The notes: generated by a model not told the origin, from the sequence alone. DNA of 64,000 nt from Allohahella marinimesophila (GCF_039538005.1 NZ_BAABBO010000009.1:124001-188000), one strand, 5' to 3'; positions 28,896-38,222 are shown, numbered from the stretch's first letter. Program-made: numbers and translations.

Positions 28896-30638
28896 ATGGA
28901 AGCACAGACTGATCTTGAAGCCCGAATAGAGCAGCATCTGCGAGTACTGTATCCACAGCACGACACGCGAACGGTATCCGCCCGCTGCCTGAAGAGCATC
29001 GGCCTGGAGGGCGATGAATCGACGCCTATGCCGCACCGCAACCTGTGGAACCAGAAGGATATCGCGCTTATCACCTACGCCGATTGTGTAAGGCGTCCGG
29101 ACGAAGCGCCGCTGGCGACGCTGCACGGATTTTTGCACAAGCATTACCAGGGTCTTGTCAGCCTGGTCCACCTGCTGCCCTTTTTCCCCTACAGTTCCGA
29201 TGATGGCTTTAGCGTCATGGACTATACGGAGGTCAATCCGTCTCATGGCGGCTGGGAAGATGTCGAGCGTCTGGCCGGTGACTTCAAGGTCATGGGCGAT
29301 CTCGTGATCAACCACTGCTCCAGCCGATCGCGCTGGTTCGACAACTACAAGAAGCGCCTGGATCCGGGTGCCAGTTATTTTTTCGAAGCTGAGCCTGATG
29401 CCAACCTGACCGCTGTGGTGAGACCTAGGACATCGCCACTACTCAAGGAAGTAGTCGATGAACAGGGCAGCCGCTATGTCTGGTGCACGTTCAGCCACGA
29501 CCAGGTGGATCTGGACTTCAGCAATCCCGATGTCTTGTGCGAATTTCTTACCATCATCAAGCTCTATCTCGACAAGGGAATAACCTGGTTCCGGCTCGAC
29601 GCGGTGGCGTTTTTGTGGAAAGTGCCGGGCACCACCTGCATCAATCTGCCGCAGACTCATGAGATCATTCGCCTGCTCAGGTTGCTGATCGAGCATAGGC
29701 AGCCCGAGGCTGTCATCATCACTGAGACCAATATTCCGAATAGCGAAAACCTGTCCTATCTGGGTAACGCCAACGAAGCCCATCTCATCTACAACTTCTC
29801 GCTGCCACCACTGCTGATCAACACCTTGCTGACAGGCGACTGCACCTATCTCAAGAGCTGGCTGCTCACCATGCCGCCGTCTCAGGCCGGTACCGCCTAC
29901 TTCAACTTTATTGCCTCGCATGATGGCATCGGGCTTCGGCCAGCTGAAGGCCTGCTCTCTGAGTGGGAAATCCAGAGCCTGGTCGGCACGATGCGCGAGT
30001 TCGGTGGTGAAGTCAGTTATCGCACCGGCCTCGATGGTGAACAGAAGCCTTACGAGATCAATATCAGCCTGTGGAATGCAATGGCGGGGACCAGCAAATC
30101 GGGACCTGACGAGTTTCAGTTCGACCGGTTCGTCTGTGCGCATGCTGTCATGCTCGCACTGGAAGGCGTGCCTGCCTTCTACTTCCATAGCCTCATCGCT
30201 ACCGAAAATGACCACGCGCGCGTGGCTAATACCGGGCACTTCCGCTCGATCAACCGACACCTGTGGGACGCCGAAGAGCTCGAGTCTCGCCTGCACGACG
30301 AGAGCCTGCATCATGCGAAAGTGCTTATTGCCATCGGCAAGCTGATTCGTCTGCGACAGCGACAGCCAGCTTTTCACCCGAACGCGATCCAGTACATTCT
30401 GCATCTCGGCCCGAGCATCTTTGCGTTCTGGCGACAAAGTCCTGAGCGAAAGCAGACCATCTTCGCTGTATTCAATATCAGCAATCAGCCACAGACGATT
30501 CCCCTGTCAGAGTTGAACCTGTTTGCCACCCAGGTCTGGCGGGATCTCGTTGGCGGAAAGAGCTATGAAGACAGGATGACTCCGATTAAGCTGGCACCAT
30601 ATCAATTCATCTGGTTATCGAATTACGAGGGAAGTTAG
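28896..30638 (+). CDS. Glucosylglycerate phosphorylase, GH13 subfamily 18-like
   Basis: A 580-residue alpha-amylase-fold phosphorylase related to sucrose phosphorylase. The catalytic residues are visible: nucleophile Asp235 in WFRLDAVAF, acid/base Glu277 in IITETNIP and the stabilising Asp343 in ASHDGIG. Other conserved parts are HLLPFFPYSSDDGFSVMDY and DLVINHCSSRSRWF. Sucrose phosphorylases are shorter (about 490-500). This length and the gpgS neighbourhood favour the glucosylglycerate branch, which releases glucose-1-phosphate and D-glycerate. The exact substrate is inferred. Confidence 0.85.
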   Translation: MEAQTDLEARIEQHLRVLYPQHDTRTVSARCLKSIGLEGDESTPMPHRNLWNQKDIALITYADCVRRPDEAPLATLHGFLHKHYQGLVSLVHLLPFFPYSSDDGFSVMDYTEVNPSHGGWEDVERLAGDFKVMGDLVINHCSSRSRWFDNYKKRLDPGASYFFEAEPDANLTAVVRPRTSPLLKEVVDEQGSRYVWCTFSHDQVDLDFSNPDVLCEFLTIIKLYLDKGITWFRLDAVAFLWKVPGTTCINLPQTHEIIRLLRLLIEHRQPEAVIITETNIPNSENLSYLGNANEAHLIYNFSLPPLLINTLLTGDCTYLKSWLLTMPPSQAGTAYFNFIASHDGIGLRPAEGLLSEWEIQSLVGTMREFGGEVSYRTGLDGEQKPYEINISLWNAMAGTSKSGPDEFQFDRFVCAHAVMLALEGVPAFYFHSLIATENDHARVANTGHFRSINRHLWDAEELESRLHDESLHHAKVLIAIGKLIRLRQRQPAFHPNAIQYILHLGPSIFAFWRQSPERKQTIFAVFNISNQPQTIPLSELNLFATQVWRDLVGGKSYEDRMTPIKLAPYQFIWLSNYEGS

Positions 30639-30639
30639 T

Positions 30640-31410
30640 TTGACGGAGAAGACTGCGGACATAGTCAGGACCAAGGCCATTGTATTCGGCGCTACTGGCC
30701 TGGTTGGCAGAAACATCCTTCGCCAGGCCTGTGAGTCGGGTCGCTACGATCTGGTCGTGGCTATCGTGCGAAATGAGCTCGATGCAGACCTGCTCAGCGA
30801 GATGATTCCGGATATGACGGCCCGTTTGCGGCTGCGGCAGATCCGCTGTTCACCAGCCGACCTTGCCGATCCGGATATCATCAGCCAGATTTTCCAGACC
30901 ACACCGGATGGCAAGGTCGTACATGTCTATTGCGCGCTTGGAACGACGATGAAGACCGCCGGCAGCAAGGAAGCCTTTCGCCGGGTCGATCATGACTTCG
31001 TCGTCGCGGCGGCACGTTTCGCGAGGAACATTGGTGCACAGCGGTTCATCTGGGTCTCATCCATCGGTGCCGACGAAAAGAGTCGAACGAGCTTCTATCT
31101 AAAAGTGAAAGGCGAAACCGAGAGTGATATTGCAAAATTGACCGACCGGAAATCCAATCTGCGCGCCATCGCTGTAAGACCATCGCTCCTGCTGGGTGAG
31201 CGCGAGGAAACACGGGTAGCTGAGGGCGTTGGTCAGCTGCTGGGCCGGGTCATCAAGCCTGCACTCGTCGGGCCGGCAAGGCACTACAAGCCAATAGCCG
31301 CCAGCGAAGTCGCCGCGGCGATGATCGAACTGGCCTTCGATGAATTTTCACATCCCTTCCTGGCCTTCGAGCGCGTCAGTACCAAACCTGAGGAGATGAG
31401 CCCGGCTTAG
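30640..31410 (+). CDS. NAD(P)-binding Rossmann protein, HTATIP2/TIP30-like
   Basis: A 256-residue atypical short-chain dehydrogenase. The nucleotide-binding loop is VFGATGLVGRNILRQA near residue 14; the active-site region has WVSSIGAD and YLKVKGETE, a YxxxK-type motif. It starts with TTG one base after the phosphorylase stop, with GAGGGAAG upstream, so it is probably cotranscribed with the glucosylglycerate genes. No specific substrate can be deduced. Related proteins bind NAD(P)H without a known reaction. Confidence 0.8.
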   Translation: MTEKTADIVRTKAIVFGATGLVGRNILRQACESGRYDLVVAIVRNELDADLLSEMIPDMTARLRLRQIRCSPADLADPDIISQIFQTTPDGKVVHVYCALGTTMKTAGSKEAFRRVDHDFVVAAARFARNIGAQRFIWVSSIGADEKSRTSFYLKVKGETESDIAKLTDRKSNLRAIAVRPSLLLGEREETRVAEGVGQLLGRVIKPALVGPARHYKPIAASEVAAAMIELAFDEFSHPFLAFERVSTKPEEMSPA

Positions 31411-31483
31411 GGCTCGCTGCTCTCAGAGGGCGCATTCGCGGCGCGTTACACTGCCCGACAGATCCGCAGGAATGGAGTACAGC

Positions 31484-31894
31484 ATGTTATTTATCTCTGA
31501 ATCAGTCTCGATACCGGATACCGAGATCGATCTTCAGGCCATGCGGTCCCAGGGTGCCGGTGGCCAGAACGTCAACAAGGTGTCCACCGCTATCCATCTG
31601 CGCTTCGACATCAAGGCCTCGACGCTGCCCGACTTCCATAAGCAACGTCTCCTGCAAATGAGTGACTATCGTGTGACCAAGGATGGCGTTGTCATCATCA
31701 AGGCGCAGGAACACACCAGTCAGGAGCTGAATAGACAGGCTGCGCTGGCACGTCTGGCCAACCTCATCCGCGAGGCCACAGCGATTCAGAAAGCGCGAAG
31801 AAAAACCAAGCCAAGCCGATCCGCCAAGCGAAAACGTGTAGACAAGAAGACGCAGCGCGGGAAGACCAAGTCCCTACGGGGAAAGGTGCTTTAG
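31484..31894 (+). CDS. arfB: Alternative ribosome-rescue factor ArfB (YaeJ)
   Basis: A peptidyl-tRNA hydrolase that frees stalled ribosomes. The ATG at 31484 has GGAG six bases upstream and gives 136 residues; an ATG 12 bases earlier has its ribosome site too close. The release-factor motif GAGGQNVNKVSTA places GGQ at residues 26-28. The C-terminal tail is rich in Lys and Arg, as needed to sit in the empty mRNA channel. It has no codon-recognition domain. Confidence 0.95.
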   Translation: MLFISESVSIPDTEIDLQAMRSQGAGGQNVNKVSTAIHLRFDIKASTLPDFHKQRLLQMSDYRVTKDGVVIIKAQEHTSQELNRQAALARLANLIREATAIQKARRKTKPSRSAKRKRVDKKTQRGKTKSLRGKVL

Positions 31895-31911
31895 CGGTCA
31901 AACCTGCAGGC

Positions 31912-31935
31912 GAAAAAAAGCCCCTTTCGGGGCTT
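31912..31935 (-). terminator. Rho-independent terminator of the M28 peptidase gene
   Basis: On the minus strand, AAGCCCC / GGGGCTT forms a 7-bp stem with a GAAA loop and is followed by seven T (the plus-strand A-run at 31913-31919). It begins 11 bases after the peptidase stop. The plus strand lacks a U-run, so it serves the minus-strand gene. Confidence 0.88.
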
Positions 31936-31946
31936 ATGAAGGAAGT

Positions 31947-33587
31947 CTATTTGATCCAGTGATGGCCCCAGTGAGTCTTGTCGAACGCGCTGGATTTGAC
32001 GCTGAGCGCCATGCGATTGTCGCCCGTCTCCGGATCGGGTGTGACGGCAATTTCTTCATCGATCGGCTTGGTGGTCAAAGATAGCCAGCTGGTCACGAAG
32101 GCCATGGCGTCCGCGTTGATTTCGAGCGCTTCCATATCGATATTACTGATATCATCGCACTCAGCGTGATAGCAGGGGTCGAGGGCCTCCCCTGCGGTTC
32201 CACCGAACTTTTCAGCCTGTTCTTCAGTCTTCAGCTCCTCGGCACCCGTGAAGAGGCCGCCGAAGGGAATGCCTTCTTCGAAGAACTGCGCATAGTCAGA
32301 ACGGAAGCTGATTTCGGAACCCTCGAACGGCAGGCCGCGGATGGCGAAATACTTCTCGAACAGCTTTTCCGTGGCCGTGGAGCCTGCAGGCCCTTCCAGG
32401 CCAAAGGTCGAGCCGTCGCCGTCGTAAATGAAGTAGCCATAGTTGGGCGAGGCGATCATGTCGAAGTTGAGATAGACCTTGATCTGCGCCTTCTCGGCAT
32501 CAGTGAGCCCCAGCACATACTGGGTCGAACCGACGAGACCAGCTTCTTCAGCACCCCAGAAGGCAAAGCGAACCTTGTTACGTAAACGGGCTTTCTTCAT
32601 CTGAAGGGCCAGCTCGAGGATCGCCGCGCTACCTGAACCGTTATCATTCGCGCCTGGTCCTTCGAAGACAGAGTCCAGGTGACCACCGACCATGATGACA
32701 TTGTCCGGATTGCCACCACTGGTTTCAGCAGTCAGGTTGAAGGTTTCAGTCTGCTCACGCACGACATCTGCCACCAGGTTCACTGGAACGCCGGCGCTCT
32801 CTGACAGCGTGAGGCCGAGGTCGTAGGTCGCGAAGACAACCGGAATCCCACCTGCATAGGCATCGCCCAGTGTGGCGTTGATCAGACCTGTACGGCCCTC
32901 ATCATCGAGCACGTCACCCTGGTTGAAGACGATGACACCCGTGGCACCAGCCGCTGCAGCATTGGTAGCCTTGTCGCCAAAGGCACAGGTGCCACGTTGC
33001 ACGAGGGCAATATTTCCTGCTGTGAATTCAGCGAAATCTTCGGGCTCGCAACCACTCGATGAGGTATTGCCTTCTCCCAGCTGCAGATCAACCGCCTGAA
33101 CAGGCGCTGTCACATCTCCGGCTTCAGTTTGCGTGAGATATGTGAAGTCGGTATCGAACACATAAGACGTGCCGTCGATTTGCAAGACGCCCGGACCTTG
33201 TGGGTAAAAGGCGTTGAAGGGGAAGGCATGCAACTTCACCTCGTAGCCAGCCTTTTCGAGCTCCGCCTTGACGTAGTCGATCGAAGCATCGTAACCAGGC
33301 AGGCCTGCGGCCCTGTTACCACCATTGGCTTTGGCGATGTCATCAAACATCTTGAGATGCTCGACAATATTATCTGCCGCCATGCAGCGTGGGAGACCAA
33401 AAGGCGTGCTATTGAGGATACCAAAGCGGCATTCGAAGAACTTGGCTGGACCACTCCAGAAATTATCTACAGCGGTTGAGTTCTTCAGGGGAGAGGCTTG
33501 TACGCCCAGGGAGAGCGTGGCAGCTACCAGAGGAAGCAGCATGGCCGCAGGCCGTACCCGTAGTCTTGATTGTTGTGAAAGTTGCAT
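31947..33587 (-). CDS. Secreted M28 family aminopeptidase with PA domain
   Basis: A 546-residue exported zinc peptidase. The signal peptide covers about residues 1-31 (ending GVQASP). A PA insert lies around 165-260 (IALVQRGTCAFGDKATNAAA). The M28 catalytic core has the metal ligands in GGHLDSVFEGPGANDNGSG, the WGAEEAGLVGS Glu pair, LNFDMI Asp and CYHAECDD His. It most resembles leucine/PepS aminopeptidases that digest extracellular peptides. The ATG has AGGAG seven bases upstream. Confidence 0.92.
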   Translation of the reverse strand: MQLSQQSRLRVRPAAMLLPLVAATLSLGVQASPLKNSTAVDNFWSGPAKFFECRFGILNSTPFGLPRCMAADNIVEHLKMFDDIAKANGGNRAAGLPGYDASIDYVKAELEKAGYEVKLHAFPFNAFYPQGPGVLQIDGTSYVFDTDFTYLTQTEAGDVTAPVQAVDLQLGEGNTSSSGCEPEDFAEFTAGNIALVQRGTCAFGDKATNAAAAGATGVIVFNQGDVLDDEGRTGLINATLGDAYAGGIPVVFATYDLGLTLSESAGVPVNLVADVVREQTETFNLTAETSGGNPDNVIMVGGHLDSVFEGPGANDNGSGSAAILELALQMKKARLRNKVRFAFWGAEEAGLVGSTQYVLGLTDAEKAQIKVYLNFDMIASPNYGYFIYDGDGSTFGLEGPAGSTATEKLFEKYFAIRGLPFEGSEISFRSDYAQFFEEGIPFGGLFTGAEELKTEEQAEKFGGTAGEALDPCYHAECDDISNIDMEALEINADAMAFVTSWLSLTTKPIDEEIAVTPDPETGDNRMALSVKSSAFDKTHWGHHWIK

Positions 33588-33756
33588 TGAAAGCTCCTGT
33601 ATCGTTCCGGTGTGGAACGCGTTCGATCCGGCGGGCTGGCTTGTGACCAGACCGCCTCCAAGATCCTGATACCGCTTGGAATATCTATTCAGGTGCTTTC
33701 TATACTGATCCGTAATGTTTGGCTTTTACAGATGCTTTTGGTAAGTAATTTCTGAA

Positions 33757-33770
33757 AGGCCATTTGGCCT
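33757..33770 (-). terminator. Weak hairpin at the end of the YbiT-type gene
   Basis: AGGCC / GGCCT with a 4-base loop overlaps the stop codon of the ABC-F gene; on the minus strand it is followed by TTTC and AT-rich DNA. The stem is short, so it is a weak terminator candidate only. Confidence 0.35.
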
Positions 33771-35361
33771 ATGCCGCCTGCTCCTGTGCTCGCAGATAGT
33801 CATCATAGGTACCATGGAAATCAACGATTCCCGAGGGCGTCAACTCGATGATTCGCGTGGCTAACGATGAGACGAACTCACGATCGTGGCTAACGAACAG
33901 CAGGGTGCCAGGATAGTTTTCCAAAGCCAGGTTGAGTGACTCGATCGACTCCATGTCAAGGTGGTTGGTCGGCTCATCCAACAGCATGATGTTCGGTTTT
34001 CGCAGCATGAGCTTGCCGAAGATCATTCGGCCCTGCTCGCCACCCGAGATAACGTTAACGGCTTTCTTCACTTCAGTCTGTGAGAACAGCAAGCGACCGA
34101 GCGTGCCACGGATGACCTGTTCATCGTCGCCCTCACGCCCCCACTGCTGCATCCATTCTATGAGCGTATCGTTGCTCTTGAAGTCAGCGGCATGGTCCTG
34201 TGCGTAGTAGCCGAGCTCTGCACCTTCCGACCACTTCACTGTCCCGGCATTCGGCTCGAGATCACCGACAAGACATTTCAGCAGTGTTGATTTGCCGATA
34301 CCGTTCGGGCCGATAATGGCGATGCGCTCACCTACTTCGACTGTCAGATTCAGGCCGCGGAACAACTCTTCGTCAAAACTTTTCGCCAGACCTTCCACTT
34401 CAAGTGCCAAACGGTGCAGCTTCTTGTCCTGATCAAAAACGATATAAGGGTTCTGCCGGCTTGATGGCTTGATATCGGCCAGCTGAATCTTGTCGATCTG
34501 TTTGGCCCGTGACGTCGCCTGCTTTGACTTGGAGGCATTGGCAGAAAAACGGCTGACAAAGGACTTCAGTTCAGCGATCTGCGCCTTCTTCTTGGCATTG
34601 TCAGCCTGCAGGCGCTCAGCGGCCTGCGTGGCTGCAATCATGTATTCATCGTAGGTGCCGGGATACACACGGATGGCGCCGTAGTCAAGGTCCGCCATAT
34701 GTGTACACACACTGTTCAGGAAGTGACGATCGTGCGAGATGATGACCATGGTGCAGTTGCGGTTGTTCAGCACACCTTCGAGCCAACGGATGGTATTGAT
34801 ATCCAGGTTGTTAGTCGGTTCGTCCAGCAGCATGATATCCGGATCGGAGAACAGCGCCTGCGCAAGCAGCACTCGCAGCTTCCAGCCGGGGGCGATTTCA
34901 CTCATGGGACCGTAATGTTGTTCGGTCTGAATACCCAGACCAAGCAGCAGGTCACCGGCCCGTGCTTCGGCAGTATAGCCATCCATTTCAGCGAACTCGG
35001 ATTCGAGTTCGCCGGCACGAATACCATCAGCTTCCGTCATGTCTGGATTGGCATAAATGGCATCACGCTCGGCCTTCACCGACCAGAGCTCCGTATGACC
35101 CATGATCACCGTATCGATGACGCTGAATTCTTCGAAGGCGAACTGGTCCTGCCGCAGCTTGCCGATGCGCTCTCCAGGATCCTTGGACACGTTGCCGGCC
35201 GTCGGCTCGAGATCACCGCCAAGAATTTTCATGAAGGTTGACTTGCCGCAGCCATTCGCGCCGATCAGACCATAGCGGTTGCCGTCGCTGAACTTGACTG
35301 AGACATTTTCGAAAAGCGGCTTGGCGCCGAATTGCATGGTGATGTTGGCGGTAGATAACAA
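33769..35361 (-). CDS. ABC-F ATPase, YbiT type
   Basis: A two-domain translational ABC-F protein with Walker A motifs GLIGANGCGKST and AIIGPNGIGKST, and Walker B motifs ending DEPTNNLDI and DEPTNHLDM. I use the TTG at 35361 (LSTANITMQFGAKPLFENVS), which gives 530 residues, the YbiT length. The ATG at 35421 would add 20 residues (MRRFFGTFLLPSYF) that look like translated leader. The E. coli homologue acts on the ribosome; the exact role is not known. Confidence 0.92.
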   Translation of the reverse strand: MLSTANITMQFGAKPLFENVSVKFSDGNRYGLIGANGCGKSTFMKILGGDLEPTAGNVSKDPGERIGKLRQDQFAFEEFSVIDTVIMGHTELWSVKAERDAIYANPDMTEADGIRAGELESEFAEMDGYTAEARAGDLLLGLGIQTEQHYGPMSEIAPGWKLRVLLAQALFSDPDIMLLDEPTNNLDINTIRWLEGVLNNRNCTMVIISHDRHFLNSVCTHMADLDYGAIRVYPGTYDEYMIAATQAAERLQADNAKKKAQIAELKSFVSRFSANASKSKQATSRAKQIDKIQLADIKPSSRQNPYIVFDQDKKLHRLALEVEGLAKSFDEELFRGLNLTVEVGERIAIIGPNGIGKSTLLKCLVGDLEPNAGTVKWSEGAELGYYAQDHAADFKSNDTLIEWMQQWGREGDDEQVIRGTLGRLLFSQTEVKKAVNVISGGEQGRMIFGKLMLRKPNIMLLDEPTNHLDMESIESLNLALENYPGTLLFVSHDREFVSSLATRIIELTPSGIVDFHGTYDDYLRAQEQAA

Positions 35362-35490
35362 AGGCGTGCCCCGGATGGTGAAGTAAGATGGCAGCAGGAA
35401 TGTGCCGAAAAAGCGGCGCATAGTATGCCACAGTCACGACGAAGATCGAAGCGGCTGTTTAATTATTAATCGAACACTACAAATGTGATA

Positions 35491-36141
35491 TCAGTATTTC
35501 GCAGGCAGTTTTTCACGGATGACAATCCGCTTGTTGCTGGTGGAGATATAGCCGCCCGCCTCCAGATCTTTCAGAATCCTGGCGACCATTTCACGACTTG
35601 CGCCGACGCGGCTGGCGATGTCCTGCTGTGTCATCGGTATCGACGTCACGCGCTCCCCCTCCTGAAGATCGGACAGCTCCAGCAGGGTATGAGCGACCCG
35701 ACCATATACGTCCAGCAGGGCAAGACTCTTCACATTTTCAGTCAGATGCCTGACCAGCGAAGCAAGATTTCGAATGAGATTCAGCGCCAGTTCCGGCGAG
35801 CTCGAAATGAGTTCCCGAAAAACCTGACTACTGATAACGAGACACCGCACGGAGTCGACCGTAATCACTGAAGCCGAACGCTCCGTATCGCCGAGTAACG
35901 CCAGTTCGCCGAAACAGTCGCCCTCATGCAGGTCGCGCAGCGTGATTTCTTTGCCATCGTCGTTGCAACAGTACACCCTGAGGCGACCACTGACGACGAC
36001 GTAGAGCGAATCAGTCTCGTCACCCTCGGTCATGATGACTGTATGCTTGGGAAAGGTACGCGGTCTGGCGCTCGACTCGAGCAAGTCGATATCGGAGGCA
36101 GCGAGGCCAGCGAAGAGAGGTACTTTGGACAGTGCGCTCAT
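35491..36141 (-). CDS. CRP/FNR-family regulator, cAMP-receptor-like
   Basis: A 216-residue regulator. The cyclic-nucleotide domain has the phosphate-binding cassette CFGELALLGDTERSASV (Gly78, Glu79, Arg88, Ser89 at CRP positions), then a long dimer helix with SLALLDVYGRVA. The recognition helix ASREMVARIL keeps the CRP pattern Arg183, Glu184, Arg188, so TGTGA-type half-sites are a reasonable prediction. No FNR iron-sulfur cysteines are present at the N-terminus. It is 32 bp from, and divergent to, a class III cyclase, suggesting a paired cAMP module. Vfr itself is more CRP-like, so this may be a dedicated paralogue. Confidence 0.88.
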   Translation of the reverse strand: MSALSKVPLFAGLAASDIDLLESSARPRTFPKHTVIMTEGDETDSLYVVVSGRLRVYCCNDDGKEITLRDLHEGDCFGELALLGDTERSASVITVDSVRCLVISSQVFRELISSSPELALNLIRNLASLVRHLTENVKSLALLDVYGRVAHTLLELSDLQEGERVTSIPMTQQDIASRVGASREMVARILKDLEAGGYISTSNKRIVIREKLPAKY

Positions 36142-36173
36142 GATGATTCTGCCTGACTATTTCAGGAGGACCT

Positions 36174-38222
36174 GTGGACAGACTGCTGGCAGTCCTGCGG
36201 TTCTCGATACATGGCTGGGTACATTATAACATGCCACGTTTAGCGATGCTCAGTCCTCGAACAGACCGCCGCTTGACGGTCAAGCTCGCTGTGCTCGCTC
36301 TCTTCGCCCTCGTGCTCGAATTCTCCATCTGGGGACAAGCTCAGGAAGAGACGCTTGGGCTCAGTAGCCTGTTCCAGCTCAGGGGGCCGCTGCCGCCGCC
36401 TGAGGGTGTCGTCATCCTCTCGATTACCGAGGAGACCGCCGAGGCGATGGACTTGCCGGCACAGATGACGACCTGGTCCCGCGAGCTGTATGCCAGCACA
36501 CTCGAGGCGCTTGGTGACGATGCCATAGCCGTGGCCTTCGACATCTATTTCGATACCGAATCGGTTGACACTGATGGTGACCAACGCTTTGCGGAGGCAC
36601 TTCGGACCGCTGGCCATGTCACGCTGTTCGCCAGTCTCGAACGGCGAGTGTATTCACTCGACACCGGGACGCATCAGCAAGCCTTACTGGCTGACCGTGT
36701 GGTCGAGCCAGCAGCATTATTTGCAGAGGCCGCCACAGCGACCGCCCCCTTTGCGCTGCCCAAGGTACCCACAACCATCACTCGCTATCCTCTCTTTCTC
36801 GGTACCCCCGCCCGGCCGATCCTACCGCTCACCGTCCTGCAGCAAACGCATCCTCATACTCAGCTGGTGGTCGCGAATCAGTTTCCATTATTCAACTTCT
36901 ACGGTCCCCCACGCACGATCAGTACTATTGCGCTGCACAGCTTTCTGACGAGTCCTGAGGCCTATCTGCCATTGCTGCGCAATGCCGCCGTCTTCATCGG
37001 ATTTGCCGCCAGCTTTCAGCCCGGACAGCGGGACAATTTCGTGACCGCTTTCAGCGAGGACAGTGGTCTTGATCTCAGTGGCGTCGAACTGGCCGCTACG
37101 GCTTATGCCAATCTCCGTGATGGGCGCGCCATCAGAACACCTGCCCCCTCCGCAAAGGCCGTGATTCTCGTGGTCTGGAGTATCCTGCTTTGGGTGATAG
37201 TCCAGCGCTTGCCCAAGCACTCAGCCACCGGTCTGACACTAGCCGCCGTCTGTTACGCCCTGCTCTCCTATGCCTGCTTCATCATCTTCGACCTGCTTCT
37301 TCCAGTGGTCATACCGCTACTCTTTCTGCTGCCTGCGCTGGCCCTGACAAGCTTCCATCACAACCTGCGCGAAAGCCGCCGGAAGCGCGCGGCGCTCGAA
37401 GAGACTTTCGGTCAATACCTGCCACCCAGCGAGATTCAGCGTCTGATTGCACAGCGACAGGGTTTACCGCGCCAGCAGGAGCTCTTCGGCGTCTGCCTGG
37501 TCACTGACGCGACGAACTACACGGCGCTTGCAGAGCGCTTGTCAGCCCCCACACTCAGCGACTTGATGGCCGATTACTACCAGGCCCTCATCACACCGAT
37601 TCGGCAGCATGGGGGGCTCATCTCGGATGTCGCCGGGGATGGCGTGATTGCGCTCTGGACAGATGTCAGCCGGGAGGAGGTCATGCAGACACTGACACCG
37701 GCATTGAGGGACCTGCGAGCGTCAATCCAGCGCTTCAACGAACAGCATCAGGCGACGCCAATGTACACCCGCATGGGGCTGCACGCGGGCAATGTCATGC
37801 TTGGACATTACGGCGCGGAGGGGCATTTCGAATACCGTGCCGTGGGAGACCTGGTGAACACCGCGTCTCGTATCGAAGGCCTGAACAAGCTGCTCGGAAC
37901 TGACATACTCGTCAGCGACTCCTGCACGGAGACGGGCGCTGACGAACTCCGCTATCTCGGTCAGTTTCGCCTGTATGGCAAGCAGCGGACGGTCTGCCTG
38001 TACACACTCCCGCCTATGGAAAAGGTTGATTTCGAACTCTTCCACAAAGTGGAGCAAAGCCTTGCGCAGAACAATATATCATCTGCGCTAGCGCATCTCG
38101 CCGATGGTCTTTCCCAGTGCCCAAGCGACGGACCTGCGCTGTTCTATCGCGAATATCTGAGGTCTGAAAAGAGCGCAGAGCCTACTCGGCCCCTGCTTCC
38201 GATCGAGATCAACAGCAAATAG
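36174..38222 (+). CDS. CHASE2-domain class III nucleotide cyclase
   Basis: A 682-residue membrane protein. A first membrane segment (about 35-55) leads to a periplasmic CHASE2 domain (about 60-330), then three close membrane helices (about 335-405) and a cytoplasmic cyclase domain (about 425-640). Cyclase motifs: VTDATNYTALAERL and VAGDGVIALW supply the two metal Asp; YRAVGDLVNTASRIE supplies the Asn and Arg for catalysis. The usual purine-selecting Lys before GDG is Asp here, so ATP versus GTP cannot be decided. Start GTG has AGGAGGA three bases upstream. The 1098-residue barrel gene follows after 159 bp. Confidence 0.9.
   Translation: MDRLLAVLRFSIHGWVHYNMPRLAMLSPRTDRRLTVKLAVLALFALVLEFSIWGQAQEETLGLSSLFQLRGPLPPPEGVVILSITEETAEAMDLPAQMTTWSRELYASTLEALGDDAIAVAFDIYFDTESVDTDGDQRFAEALRTAGHVTLFASLERRVYSLDTGTHQQALLADRVVEPAALFAEAATATAPFALPKVPTTITRYPLFLGTPARPILPLTVLQQTHPHTQLVVANQFPLFNFYGPPRTISTIALHSFLTSPEAYLPLLRNAAVFIGFAASFQPGQRDNFVTAFSEDSGLDLSGVELAATAYANLRDGRAIRTPAPSAKAVILVVWSILLWVIVQRLPKHSATGLTLAAVCYALLSYACFIIFDLLLPVVIPLLFLLPALALTSFHHNLRESRRKRAALEETFGQYLPPSEIQRLIAQRQGLPRQQELFGVCLVTDATNYTALAERLSAPTLSDLMADYYQALITPIRQHGGLISDVAGDGVIALWTDVSREEVMQTLTPALRDLRASIQRFNEQHQATPMYTRMGLHAGNVMLGHYGAEGHFEYRAVGDLVNTASRIEGLNKLLGTDILVSDSCTETGADELRYLGQFRLYGKQRTVCLYTLPPMEKVDFELFHKVEQSLAQNNISSALAHLADGLSQCPSDGPALFYREYLRSEKSAEPTRPLLPIEINSK

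Noticed and set aside
29439..30437. A 332-residue open frame antisense to the GH13 phosphorylase gene
   Set aside because: It mirrors a well-conserved enzyme gene, has no recognisable domain and no ribosome site; high-GC codon bias leaves such frames open.
35478..35490. AAATGTGATATCAG-like CRP half-site near the CRP-like gene
   Set aside because: Only one half-site matches and it lies downstream of the regulator gene, not at a promoter.
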